Shown: positions 35,766 through 43,852, numbered from the stretch's first letter. The stretch: DNA of 64,000 bases from Salinicola salarius (GCF_003206135.1 NZ_PZJT01000002.1:390721-454720); one strand, 5' to 3'. Translations and numbers: made by a program. Notes: generated by a model not told the origin, from the sequence alone.

Positions 35766-36795
35766 CGCCACGCCCCCTCTTCCCCGACTTCGCCACATCG
35801 GCAATACGCTTCAGCTCCTCGAGATCACCCGCTTCATCCGCCGCCTGCTTCTGGGCGGCCTTGCGCCTGGCATCGAACGCCTCGTAGCGCTCGTGCGCGA
35901 TACGCTTGGCGGCTTCCGCCGAGATGGAGCCCGGCCCCTCCAGTTTTGGCAGTTCGTTGGCGGTCAGGAAGGTGTCGAGCACGCGCTCCCACTCCGCCAG
36001 CCGCATGGTCTGCCGTCTCGTCGCGCGCAGTTCGGCGGTGTTGAGGAAGGTTTCGACGATCAGGTTGAGCTCCTTGATTTCGGCCTCGGCCAGATAGTTC
36101 TTGGCCGTGCCCACATCGGCCTTGCGCAGCGGTCGCCCCTTGTCGGCATTCTTCCAGGTCGTCAGGCCCATATTGGGCTGCTCGGGGTTGGCGCGGGCGC
36201 GGATCAGCTCGCCGGCGGTATGGCTGGTCACGGCGTTGAGCATCTTGTTCTGGATCGTGGCGTAAAAGGTGGGTACTGCCGGCGAGCTGGGGTCGTAATC
36301 CTCGCTGAGCGCCAGGATATCGCGCACTTTCTGATAAAACCGCGCTTCTGATGCGCGGATATCGCGGATGCGCTCGAGCAGTTCGTCGAAGTAGTCCCAG
36401 GTGGGGTCCTTCAGGCGTTCGTCGTGCATGACGAAGCCCTTGACGAGATACTCCTTCAGGATCGTCGAGGCCCAGCGGCGGAACTGCACACCGCGGGGGC
36501 TGCGCACGCGGTAACCCACCGCCAGAATCAGCTCGAGATTGTAGTGCTTGAGCGAGCGGCGCACCTGGCGCCCACCCTCGCTACGAACTTGTAAGAATTC
36601 CTTACAGGTTGCCGCCTCGGTCAGTTCTTCATCGTCATAGATCGCCCGCACGAGCTGGGTGATGCCCTGCGGGCTGGAAGCGAACAGCTCCGCCATCTGG
36701 CCCTGGGTCAGCCATACGGTGCCATCCACGGCACGCAGCTGAATCTCGGCCTGACCATCCTCGGTGGTGTAGAGAATGATTTCGCCTTCAGACAT
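35758..36795 (-). CDS. rhuM: RhuM family protein
   Basis: A 345-residue RhuM (virulence-related) family protein. The N-terminal part (about 20-120: VWLTQGQMAELFASSPQGIT, LKHYNLELILAVGYRVRSPRG, FRRWASTILKEYLVKGF) is the conserved domain. The C-terminal half is helical and charged. RhuM was named in a Salmonella pathogenicity island; its activity is unknown, and members recur inside type I restriction operons. It overlaps hsdM upstream and hsdS downstream by eight bases each. The N-terminus looks helix-turn-helix-like, so a regulatory role is an open possibility. Confidence 0.88.
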   Translation of the reverse strand: MSEGEIILYTTEDGQAEIQLRAVDGTVWLTQGQMAELFASSPQGITQLVRAIYDDEELTEAATCKEFLQVRSEGGRQVRRSLKHYNLELILAVGYRVRSPRGVQFRRWASTILKEYLVKGFVMHDERLKDPTWDYFDELLERIRDIRASEARFYQKVRDILALSEDYDPSSPAVPTFYATIQNKMLNAVTSHTAGELIRARANPEQPNMGLTTWKNADKGRPLRKADVGTAKNYLAEAEIKELNLIVETFLNTAELRATRRQTMRLAEWERVLDTFLTANELPKLEGPGSISAEAAKRIAHERYEAFDARRKAAQKQAADEAGDLEELKRIADVAKSGKRGRGDD

Positions 36796-38305
36796 CGACG
36801 CCGAGCTCCTTCAGATAACCATCCATCTTCTTTCGAACTTCGGCCAGCTCACCTTCTATCCGTACGATGTCTCGCTGCACGGCGGCCACGTCGATCTCTT
36901 CCTCTGGCTCGAAAGTATCCACATAGCGGGGAATGTTGAGGTTATAGCCGTTATCAAAGAGCTCCTTCGGGCTTGCGCGATGGGAGTAGCGCTCGATCTC
37001 GGCGCGGGTGCGGTAGGTCTCCAGCACCTTGCCGATATGGGCGTCATCCATCACGTTCTGGGTCTTGCTCGGCGTGAATGACTTGCTGGCGTCGATGAAC
37101 AGCACGTCGCGCCGTGATTCGTTGGCGCCGCCTTCCTCCCGCGAGCGGTCGAAGATCAGGATGGCGACCGGAATCCCCGTGGTGGTGAACAGATTGGCGG
37201 GCAAGCCGACGACGGTGTCGAGCAGATTCTCTTCGATCAACTGCTGGCGGATGCGCCCCTCGGCACCGGCGCGGAACAGTACCCCGTGAGGCACGATGAC
37301 CGCGACGCGGCCGGATTGACGCTTGGCAATCTCGATCATGTGGGTGATGAAGGCGTAATCGCCCTTCGATTTGGGCGGAACGCCGCGCCAGAAGCGCGCG
37401 AACGGATCGGCACCGGCGTTCTCTGCGCCCCATTTATCCAGCGAGAACGGCGGGTTGGCCAGCACCACGTCGAAGCGCATGAGGTGGTCGCTCTCTACCA
37501 AAGCCGGGCTGTTGAGGGTGTCACACCACTCGATGCGCGCGGCATCCTTGGCGTGCAGGAACATGTTCATGCGCGCCAGTGCCCATGTGGCGCCGTTGAC
37601 CTCCTGACCGTAGAGGGCGAAGTTTTCGGAGCCGACCTCCTGGGAAGCCTGGATCAGCAGCGAGCCGGAGCCGCAGGCGGGGTCGCAGATGGTGCTGCCC
37701 GGCTCGGGCGCGGCCAGTTTGGCCAGCAAGCGCGAGACCGCCGTGGGCGTGTAGAACTCGCCGGCCTTCTTGCCGGCGTCCGAGGCGAAGCGCGAGATGA
37801 GATAGATGTAGCACTCGCCGATGATGTCCTCGGTCACCCGCGAGGGGCGCAGGTCGAGTGCGGGTTTGGCGAAATCCTCGAGCAGGTTCTTGAGCCGGCG
37901 GTTGCGGTCCTTGGGGCGGCCGAGGTTGGCTTCCGAGTTGAAGTCGATATTGCGAAAGACACCTTCCAGCTTGCTGCGATTGGCGTCTTCGATCTTTTCG
38001 AGGGCGATATTGATCAGCTCGCCGATGTTGGGTTCGTTTCGCTGAGTGTGAAGGTCGTAGAAACTGGCCCCCTCGGGGAGGATAAATCGTTCGCGCTCCA
38101 AGCGTCGGCGAATACGAGCTTGGTCGTCACCGTATCGTTCACGGTAGGTTTTGAGATGATCGTTCCAGAGGTCTGAAATGTACTTCAGGAACAACATAAC
38201 CAAGATGTAATCCTTGTACTGACCCGCATCGACGGCACCTCTGAAGGTGTCGCAGGCTGCCCAGGCTGTCTGGTTAATCTGCTGTTGCGTAACTTGGTCA
38301 GTCAT
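36788..38305 (-). CDS. hsdM: Type I restriction DNA methyltransferase subunit M
   Basis: A 505-residue N6-adenine methyltransferase. The N-terminal HsdM domain (about 10-150) is followed by the AdoMet motif DPACGSGSLL (208-217) and the catalytic NPPF (284-287). FYTPTAVSRLLAKL precedes motif I, as usual. It modifies the host target together with HsdS. ATG 38305 overlaps the half-HsdS stop by four bases. All motifs are intact, so methylation should be active. Confidence 0.96.
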   Translation of the reverse strand: MTDQVTQQQINQTAWAACDTFRGAVDAGQYKDYILVMLFLKYISDLWNDHLKTYRERYGDDQARIRRRLERERFILPEGASFYDLHTQRNEPNIGELINIALEKIEDANRSKLEGVFRNIDFNSEANLGRPKDRNRRLKNLLEDFAKPALDLRPSRVTEDIIGECYIYLISRFASDAGKKAGEFYTPTAVSRLLAKLAAPEPGSTICDPACGSGSLLIQASQEVGSENFALYGQEVNGATWALARMNMFLHAKDAARIEWCDTLNSPALVESDHLMRFDVVLANPPFSLDKWGAENAGADPFARFWRGVPPKSKGDYAFITHMIEIAKRQSGRVAVIVPHGVLFRAGAEGRIRQQLIEENLLDTVVGLPANLFTTTGIPVAILIFDRSREEGGANESRRDVLFIDASKSFTPSKTQNVMDDAHIGKVLETYRTRAEIERYSHRASPKELFDNGYNLNIPRYVDTFEPEEEIDVAAVQRDIVRIEGELAEVRKKMDGYLKELGVDV

Positions 38306-38895
38306 TGGGCAATTTCCTTCTGATCAGCAGCCATTGCGGCCTCGCTGAGAATGATGCTTGCAAGCTGTTCCTTGCGAGTGGCGATCTCTCGGAGCAGGCG
38401 ACCCTCCTGCCGCGCCAAGGCACTCAGTTCGACGATACGTTTTTGCGTGCTCAGGTCGGGCACGGCGATATCAAGATTTTCAAGGACTCTCATCGGGATC
38501 ATCCTGAGGCTTGTCCCCTGAGCCTCCGCACCGAGCCTTCGCTGCGCGTCAGGCTGGTTGATGGCCCAAGCCAGGTATTCCGGAAGAACAAAATTCGGGT
38601 CTGGACGCATTATTAAAAGCGGCACAATAACAGCGACAGGCTCTGCAAGGGCATTCCCAATGGCAGCCGCTGTATTCGGTTCCCCACGAGAGCGAAACAC
38701 CACTTCGCCTCCTCGAACGAAGTAGTGATCGGACAGCTTGCCAAGATCGTACCGTTGGAAGTTGGGGCCTGGTGTTGCGCCGTCCATAGCGACGTCTCGC
38801 AGCTGTAAGGCAGGAACCCCGCCTTTCGATACTGGCTCGAGCTTACCGCGCGCTGTATAGCCTGAGTGGATATTGCAAAGCCCAGCGAGTCTCAT
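38302..38895 (-). CDS. Half-length HsdS-like protein (single target-recognition domain)
   Basis: A 197-residue protein resembling one half of HsdS: a TRD (about 1-145, LCNIHSGYTARGKLEP and VPALQLRDV) then the conserved helical arm LDIAVPDLSTQKRIVELSALARQEGRLLREIATRKEQL in pieces. It is the first gene of the operon and is coupled to hsdM by ATGA. Half-S proteins can dimerise into working specificity units in other systems, so it need not be a remnant. The A/T content is higher than in hsdM. No frameshift or internal stop is visible, and no matching second half follows. Confidence 0.78.
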   Translation of the reverse strand: MRLAGLCNIHSGYTARGKLEPVSKGGVPALQLRDVAMDGATPGPNFQRYDLGKLSDHYFVRGGEVVFRSRGEPNTAAAIGNALAEPVAVIVPLLIMRPDPNFVLPEYLAWAINQPDAQRRLGAEAQGTSLRMIPMRVLENLDIAVPDLSTQKRIVELSALARQEGRLLREIATRKEQLASIILSEAAMAADQKEIAQ

Positions 38896-38905
38896 ATTTA
38901 GATCT

Positions 38906-38923
38906 CTGTAGGTCGATATACAG
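38906..38923. promoter_or_regulatory. Dyad CTGTA-N8-TACAG over the predicted start of the restriction operon
   Basis: Perfect 5-bp arms CTGTA (38906-38910) and TACAG (38919-38923) abut the -10 and cover the predicted start site, the classical position of a repressor site. A longer 10-bp inverted repeat, ATCTCTGTAG (38902-38911) with CTACAGAGAT (38973-38982), reuses the same left arm and brackets the whole promoter. Confidence 0.5.
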
Positions 38924-38952
38924 ATTCTCAGTCATGACGTTGTTTTGGTCAA
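38924..38952 (-). promoter_or_regulatory. Predicted sigma-70 promoter of the restriction operon
   Basis: On the minus strand TTGACC (38952-38947) is followed after exactly 17 nt by GAGAAT (38929-38924), giving a start near 38917 and a leader of about 22 nt before the half-HsdS ATG at 38895. The fit is 5/6 and 4/6 to consensus. Confidence 0.55.
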
Positions 38953-39348
38953 GGAAAAATGCAGTTTCAGCTCTACAGAGATTTTGATCCATTGCATTTT
39001 ATGGGAATGGTTTCAAATGGGAATTGCAAAAGAGCATGGGTATCGCTCGAATCTTCTTAAGCATCGCGCCGTGCGTCACCGGCTTCACGCCCGGCGGCGA
39101 TATCGTCCTGGCTGTCGAATATTCCCGTTCGCCGGCCGGGCCGACGGCCCACGGGAGCCACCTCCTGCAGCGTCGTCGATACCGTTAATCTGGCTTAAGA
39201 TCCGATAGCGGGATTTGAATGAATCCGCCCAGGCTTCCTATGCTTTGGGTGCGCCGTGGCAATCCATTGGAGGATTCGCCGCGGCGAGCAGAGACGGCAC
39301 CCATTCAGCCGCCATCGTTCATTCGATTCCATTCAGGAGGGAGCCAGA

Positions 39349-40203
39349 ATGTCAGAATCGCATTTTCCCCCGCAGCACCAGGCACACCAGCCGGGTGACG
39401 AGCATGACATGCAGCCCGAGCCGGAGTTCATTCGCGACGACTATCGCGGCACCGACAAGCTCAAGGGCAAGGTGGCGCTGATTACCGGCGGCGACAGTGG
39501 TATCGGCCGTGCCGTGGCAGTGCACTACGCCCGCGAAGGGGCCGATTGTGCCGTGGTCTATCTCGATGAGGATCGCGATGCGGAAGACACCAAGGCGCTG
39601 ATCGAAGCCGAAGGCCAGCGCTGCCTGCTGCTCAAGGGCGACGTGGCCGACTCCGCGTTCTGTCGTGAAGCGGTCGAGCGCACGCGCCAGGAGCTGGGCG
39701 GTCTCAACATCCTCGTCAACAACGCTGCCGAGCAGCATGACTGGGACGACGTCACCGAGATCACCGACGAACAGTTGCAGCGCACCTTCGCCACCAACAT
39801 CTTCAGCCACTTCTATTTCGTGCGCGAAGCCCTGCCGCACATGAGCGCCGGTGACACGATCATCGCGACGTCATCGGTCAATGCCTTCAAGGGTAACGCG
39901 ACGCTGATCGACTACTCCTCCACCAAAGGGGCGATCCAGGGGTTGGTACGTTCGCTGGCGCAGTCGCTGGTGGATCGCGAGATTCGCGTCAATGCGGTGG
40001 CGCCGGGCCCGGTCTGGACGCCGCTGATTCCGGCCAGCTTCGATGACGAAAAGGTCGAGGGCTTCGGTGGGCAGGTGCCGATGCAGCGCGCCGGCCAGCC
40101 CAGCGAGATGGGCCCGGCCTACGTCTATCTGGCCAGCCAGGAGTCTTCCTACATGACCGGACAGACTATCCATCTGAATGGCGGGGTGATCCTGAATACC
40201 TGA
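39349..40203 (+). CDS. SDR family oxidoreductase (YghA-like)
   Basis: A 284-residue short-chain dehydrogenase with a polar N-terminal extension (about 1-40, FPPQHQAHQPGDEHDMQPEP) typical of the YghA / general-stress SDR group. The cofactor motif is TGGDSGIGRA, followed by NNAAEQ and the catalytic YSSTK. The substrate is unknown; relatives are often induced by stress. ATG 39349 follows AGGAGGGAGCCAGA; the open frame further upstream is not family-like. It stands alone, convergent with the IclR gene. Confidence 0.85.
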   Translation: MSESHFPPQHQAHQPGDEHDMQPEPEFIRDDYRGTDKLKGKVALITGGDSGIGRAVAVHYAREGADCAVVYLDEDRDAEDTKALIEAEGQRCLLLKGDVADSAFCREAVERTRQELGGLNILVNNAAEQHDWDDVTEITDEQLQRTFATNIFSHFYFVREALPHMSAGDTIIATSSVNAFKGNATLIDYSSTKGAIQGLVRSLAQSLVDREIRVNAVAPGPVWTPLIPASFDDEKVEGFGGQVPMQRAGQPSEMGPAYVYLASQESSYMTGQTIHLNGGVILNT

Positions 40204-40219
40204 GGATTCCCGGGCGAAA

Positions 40220-40255
40220 AGTGTCTGCGCTCGACGACGTTTCGGGCCAGACACT
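40220..40255. terminator. Hairpin between convergent SDR and iclR genes
   Basis: Arms AGTGTCTG (40220-40227) and CAGACACT (40248-40255) are perfect complements with a 20-nt loop. On the minus strand the stem is followed by TTTTC, so it could end iclR transcription; for the plus strand the tail is weaker. Confidence 0.45.
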
Positions 40256-40270
40256 ATTCGGGGCCAGATA

Positions 40271-41182
40271 CTACGCCGGCGGTTCGGTCGGTGTCTTGCC
40301 GCCGATCTTGGCGGTAATCTCGCGGGCCGTTTCCGCGACTAGTGCGGCAAGCTCGGGCAGGCGGGAATCGTCGATACGGGCCACCGGGCCGGAAACTGAG
40401 ATCGCGGCCAGCGGCAGGCCGCTTTCGTCGTGGAGCGTGGCGGCAACGCAGTTGAGACCGATGGCATGCTCCTCGCGATCGACGGCGTAGCCTTGGCGGC
40501 GAATCTCGACCAGCTGTGCGCGCAGCCTGTCGACATCGGTCAGCGTGTTGGGCGTTTCTCCCTCCAGCGTGCGTCCGGCCACGATCTGCTCGAACTCCTG
40601 CGGCGGCATCCACGCCAACAGCGCCTTGCCGACACCGGAAGCGTGAAGCGGTGCCCGCGAGCCGAGCCGGGTGATCATCCGCATCATCTGTTTGGATTCG
40701 CTCTGGGCGAGATAGACCACCATGCCGTCGTCGCGGATACCGAGATTGGCGGTTTCCCCGGTGGTGGCGGTCAGGCGGCGCAGAAACGGGCGCGCGGTAG
40801 CGACGAAATCCCGCGCTTCGAGGAAGCTGTTGCCGATGCGGAAGGTCTTGACGTCGATCTTCCACAGCCCGCTTTCGACATCCTGGGTGATGAAGCCCTG
40901 CTGGAACAGCGCCTGCAACAGGCGGTGCGTGGTCGAGGGCGCCAGATCGACGTCTTCGGCAATGTCGGAAAGTGCCAGCCCGTCCGGAGCCGCAGCCAGC
41001 CCTTCCAGAATGGTCAGACCCCGTACCAGCGACTGGCTGTGTCCGCCGCTGCTCTTGGCGCTGCCGGCCGGCCGGCCGACGGAACGACGTTTGGGCTCTG
41101 CCGCGCCGTGTCGTGGCTGATCGGTCGCTGTCGCCCGAATCCGCTCCTGGTCTGTCACCCGATTCCGCTCTTTGTCCGTCAC
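40271..41182 (-). CDS. IclR family transcriptional regulator (AllR-like)
   Basis: A 303-residue regulator with an IclR winged-helix domain (about 50-110: SLVRGLTILEGLAAAPDGLALSDIAEDVDLAPSTTHRLL, in parts) and an effector domain ending GPVARIDDSRLPEL. It is downstream of uraD on the same strand and beside the ureide genes, so control of purine or allantoin breakdown, as for AllR, is inferred. The first ~45 residues are low-complexity and partly encoded by a 24-nt repeat starting with GTG codons, so the true start is uncertain (several GTG choices between 41182 and about 41100). Confidence 0.82.
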   Translation of the reverse strand: MTDKERNRVTDQERIRATATDQPRHGAAEPKRRSVGRPAGSAKSSGGHSQSLVRGLTILEGLAAAPDGLALSDIAEDVDLAPSTTHRLLQALFQQGFITQDVESGLWKIDVKTFRIGNSFLEARDFVATARPFLRRLTATTGETANLGIRDDGMVVYLAQSESKQMMRMITRLGSRAPLHASGVGKALLAWMPPQEFEQIVAGRTLEGETPNTLTDVDRLRAQLVEIRRQGYAVDREEHAIGLNCVAATLHDESGLPLAAISVSGPVARIDDSRLPELAALVAETAREITAKIGGKTPTEPPA

Positions 41183-41201
41183 CCGTCGCCGCTCTCGTGT
41201 T
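41130..41201. repeat. 24-nt tandem repeat at the iclR 5' end
   Basis: Three imperfect 24-nt units (41130-41153, 41154-41177, 41178-41201), each containing GTCRCCCG then CCGCTC, span the iclR start region. They create repeated GTG codons and a repetitive N-terminus, complicating start choice. Confidence 0.75.
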
Positions 41202-41260
41202 CGTCCGTGGTCAGGCGCTCAGGATAACCGCTCGCTCTCCCAGTGTCTGTGCGCCAGCGG

Positions 41261-41794
41261 CTACGACTTTCGGTCGGCTCGCTGCTCCAGGCGCAGCAGC
41301 GCGATCCGGTGGATCTGCTCGATGGCGGTGCGACGCTCCTCTTCCGGGGAGTGATTCAGGCGCGTCTCGAACGCCTCGAGGATCGCGTGGCGGTCGAGCC
41401 CGCGAACGGCGATCACGAACGGGAATTCGAAGCGCTCGCGGTAGGCCTGGTTGAGCTTCTCGAAGCGGGCGAACTCTGCCGGCGTGCACTGGTCCAGGCC
41501 GGCGCCGGCCTGCTCCGAGCGGGAGTCGTCGGTCAGCTCGCCGGCGACCGCCGCCTTGCCGGCCAGATCGGGATGGGCGCGGATCAGCGCGAGCTGGGCT
41601 TCCGGCGATGCCGCGTCTACCTGCTGGCGCAGCCGCTCGGCCAGCCCGGCTGGGGGGTCCTGCGCCTCGCCGAGACCGGTATCCCAGCTCTGCGCCGCGA
41701 TCCATGGCGAGTGTTCGTAGATCTCGCCATAACTGACGATGAAGGCGTCGCGATCCAACTGGCTGGGGCGCGGGGAGAGAAGCATTGTGGCCAT
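41261..41794 (-). CDS. uraD: 2-oxo-4-hydroxy-4-carboxy-5-ureidoimidazoline decarboxylase
   Basis: A 177-residue OHCU decarboxylase, which converts OHCU to (S)-allantoin. The active-site His74 is in the family motif IRAHPDLAGK, and the PFVIAVRG block follows. ATG 41794 has GGAG 6 nt upstream; the open frame extends further but lacks family sequence. It diverges from hiuH, the preceding step, across a spacer carrying a perfect TTTGTATACAAA palindrome. Confidence 0.93.
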   Translation of the reverse strand: MATMLLSPRPSQLDRDAFIVSYGEIYEHSPWIAAQSWDTGLGEAQDPPAGLAERLRQQVDAASPEAQLALIRAHPDLAGKAAVAGELTDDSRSEQAGAGLDQCTPAEFARFEKLNQAYRERFEFPFVIAVRGLDRHAILEAFETRLNHSPEEERRTAIEQIHRIALLRLEQRADRKS

Positions 41795-41805
41795 GAGGAC
41801 TCCGG

Positions 41806-41834
41806 TTGACCTTTGTATACAAACGCACTTGAAT
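41806..41834 (+). promoter_or_regulatory. hiuH promoter with TTTGTATACAAA operator in its spacer
   Basis: TTGACC (41806-41811) and TTGAAT (41829-41834) are spaced by 17 nt. The spacer contains the perfect 12-bp palindrome TTTGTATACAAA (41812-41823), so a bound protein would block polymerase. The same core precedes other units in this region and fits FCD-type GntR sites. Confidence 0.65.
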
Positions 41835-41908
41835 GAGGCTAACGCTTTCCGCGCTCGGCAATCCACTGTTTTCGCGCCCGCCGCGCGTGCCACCCTATCG
41901 AGGCCCTC

Positions 41909-42295
41909 ATGAGCGAAACTTCCCACGGCTATCTGACCACTCACGTGCTGGACACGGCGCTGGGCCGCCCCGCCAGCGAGCTGCGCATCGAACTCTATCG
42001 GCTGGAGGGCGGCACGCGCCTGCGTCTGGCCGACGTGAAGACCAACGCGGACGGCCGCTGCGATGCGCCGCTGCTCGAAGGCAACGACTTCACCGCAGGC
42101 GTCTACGAACTGCTGTTCCACGCCGGCGACTATTTACGGGCCGGCCACACATCCGGCTTACGTGCCAGCCAGTCGTCCCCGGGCCATTTCCTCGACCGGA
42201 TTCCGCTGCAGTTCACGGTCGATGCGCCCGGCGAGCACTACCACGTGCCGCTGTTGCTGTCGCCTTTTGCCTACTCCACGTATCGGGGCAGCTAG
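41909..42295 (+). CDS. hiuH: 5-hydroxyisourate hydrolase
   Basis: A 128-residue transthyretin-like enzyme hydrolysing 5-hydroxyisourate to OHCU. Family marks are [14 protein letters not shown] with the catalytic His near residue 12, [19 protein letters not shown] with His near 111, and the C-terminal tetrapeptide YRGS that separates it from true transthyretin. No signal peptide. It diverges from uraD and is followed by the 8-oxoguanine deaminase gene. Confidence 0.96.
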   Translation: MSETSHGYLTTHVLDTALGRPASELRIELYRLEGGTRLRLADVKTNADGRCDAPLLEGNDFTAGVYELLFHAGDYLRAGHTSGLRASQSSPGHFLDRIPLQFTVDAPGEHYHVPLLLSPFAYSTYRGS

Positions 42296-42451
42296 AAAAG
42301 CGCTGCACTCGGCCATGCGTCGTTAAAAATTATCTCGCCATGCTCATTAACAGATACGTTAACTCCGCTGACTCAAGAATTTTTGCCTCGCCTGGCCATC
42401 GCTCGCGGCTTTTCTCCGTCAGTGAAGTTTTCATGTTCCCGGAGATCTATT

Positions 42452-43819
42452 GTGACGACCACGCTGATCCATAACGCCGAACTGATCGCGACGTTCGACG
42501 ATGCCGAGCGCGAGCTGCGCAACGCCAGTATCCGGCTGGAGGACAATCGCATCGTTGCCATCGGTCCGGCGGAAGAACTGACAGAAGAGCGAGCCGGACC
42601 GGCCGACGTCGTCATCGATGCTCGCGGCCATGTGATCCTGCCGGGGCTGGTGAATACCCACCATCACTTCTACCAGACCCTGACGCGCAACCTGCCCGCC
42701 GGGCAGAACGCCGAGCTGTTCGACTGGCTGGTGACGCACTATCCGATCTGGGCGCGGCTCGATCCGGAGTCGCTTCACGCCAGTAGCCAGATCGCTGCCG
42801 CCGAGCTGCTGCTCTCCGGCTGCACCACGGCGGCGGACCATACCTACCTCTGGCCCAACGGCGCGCGCATCGACGACCAGATCGCGGCGGTCTCCGAGCT
42901 TGGCCTGCGCTTTCACGCCTCGCGGGGGTCAATGTCGGTGGGCGAGTCCCAGGGCGGGCTGCCGCCGGACAGCGTGGTCGAATCCGAGCAGGCGATCCTC
43001 GACGATACCCAGCGCGCCATCGAGCGCTATCACGACGCCTCCGAGCGGGCGATGACCCGGATCGTGGTCGCGCCCTGTTCGCCATTTTCGGTCTCCCGCG
43101 AGCTGATGCAGGAGAGCGCCACGCTGGCGCGCCATTACGGCGTGCATCTGCACACGCACCTGGCCGAGACCCGCGACGAGGAAGCCTACTGTCGTGAGCG
43201 CTTCGGCTGCACGCCGGTGGAGTACGCCGAGCAGGTCGGCTGGGTCGGCAGCGATGTCTGGTTCGCGCACATGGTGCATCCGCATGCCGACGAGATCACG
43301 CGACTCGGTGGTCACTGCTGCGGCGCCGCACATTGCCCCAGCTCCAACATGCGGCTCGGCTCCGGCATCGCGCCGGTGATGGCGATGCACCGCGCCGGCA
43401 TGCGCGTCGGCCTGGGGGTCGACGGCAGCGCCTCCAACGATGGTTCGCATCTGCTGGCGGAGGCGCGCCAGGCGATGCTGCTGGGTCGGCTGCAGGGCGA
43501 CATGAGCGAGATCACCGCCCGCCGGATGCTGTGGTTCGCCACCCGTGGCGGGGCATCGGTGCTGGGCCGGGACGATATCGGCCAGCTCGCGGTGGGTAAG
43601 GCCGCCGACCTCATCGGCTTCCGGCTCGACTCGCTGGCGCTGGCCGGCGGCGCGCTCCACGATCCGCTGGCTTCGCTGGTGTTCTGCCAGCCGCCGAACG
43701 TCGATCTTTCGATCGTCAACGGCGTGCGGCGCGTCGAAGGGGGCCGGCTGCTCGGTCACGATCTCGACGCCATGGTGGCCAGGCACAACGCCTGCGCCCG
43801 GCGGCTGGTCAAGGGTTGA
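42452..43819 (+). CDS. 8-oxoguanine deaminase
   Basis: A 455-residue amidohydrolase with the metal and subtype signature NTHHHFYQTLTRNLPAGQNAELFDWL (in parts), HLHTHLAET and the late metal Asp in GVDGSASNDGSHLL. This is the 8-oxoguanine deaminase group of the AtzA/TrzN branch, which forms uric acid and ammonia. The start is GTG 42452 with GGAG 8 nt upstream; the longer frame lacks family sequence. Its product feeds the urate steps, hiuH and uraD, encoded beside it. No urate oxidase is in the window. Confidence 0.88.
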   Translation: MTTTLIHNAELIATFDDAERELRNASIRLEDNRIVAIGPAEELTEERAGPADVVIDARGHVILPGLVNTHHHFYQTLTRNLPAGQNAELFDWLVTHYPIWARLDPESLHASSQIAAAELLLSGCTTAADHTYLWPNGARIDDQIAAVSELGLRFHASRGSMSVGESQGGLPPDSVVESEQAILDDTQRAIERYHDASERAMTRIVVAPCSPFSVSRELMQESATLARHYGVHLHTHLAETRDEEAYCRERFGCTPVEYAEQVGWVGSDVWFAHMVHPHADEITRLGGHCCGAAHCPSSNMRLGSGIAPVMAMHRAGMRVGLGVDGSASNDGSHLLAEARQAMLLGRLQGDMSEITARRMLWFATRGGASVLGRDDIGQLAVGKAADLIGFRLDSLALAGGALHDPLASLVFCQPPNVDLSIVNGVRRVEGGRLLGHDLDAMVARHNACARRLVKG

Positions 43820-43852
43820 GGAAGACGGGAGGCTGTCATCTCCAGGGGCGGC

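Larger units (their letters stand above)
38896..39348. other. Spacer between restriction operon and stress SDR
   Basis: This 453-nt divergent spacer holds the restriction-operon promoter and dyads (38902-38982) in an AT-rich segment up to about 39060, then high-GC sequence leading to the SDR gene. No gene was recognised in it. The composition step near 39060 may mark the edge of the transferred island. Confidence 0.6.

Noticed and set aside
36590..36606. Palindrome TGTAAG-AATTC-CTTACA inside rhuM
   Set aside because: It is within coding sequence with no link to a promoter; probably chance.
38302..38895. Half-HsdS as a pseudogene remnant
   Set aside because: It has a proper start, no internal stop, an intact C-terminal arm and an ATGA coupling to hsdM, so it was annotated as a functional CDS with caution.
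38906..38923. LexA (SOS) box at the restriction promoter
   Set aside because: The sequence reads CTGT-N10-ACAG; the gammaproteobacterial LexA site needs CTGT-N8-ACAG. Spacing is two bases too long, so it was kept only as an unassigned dyad.
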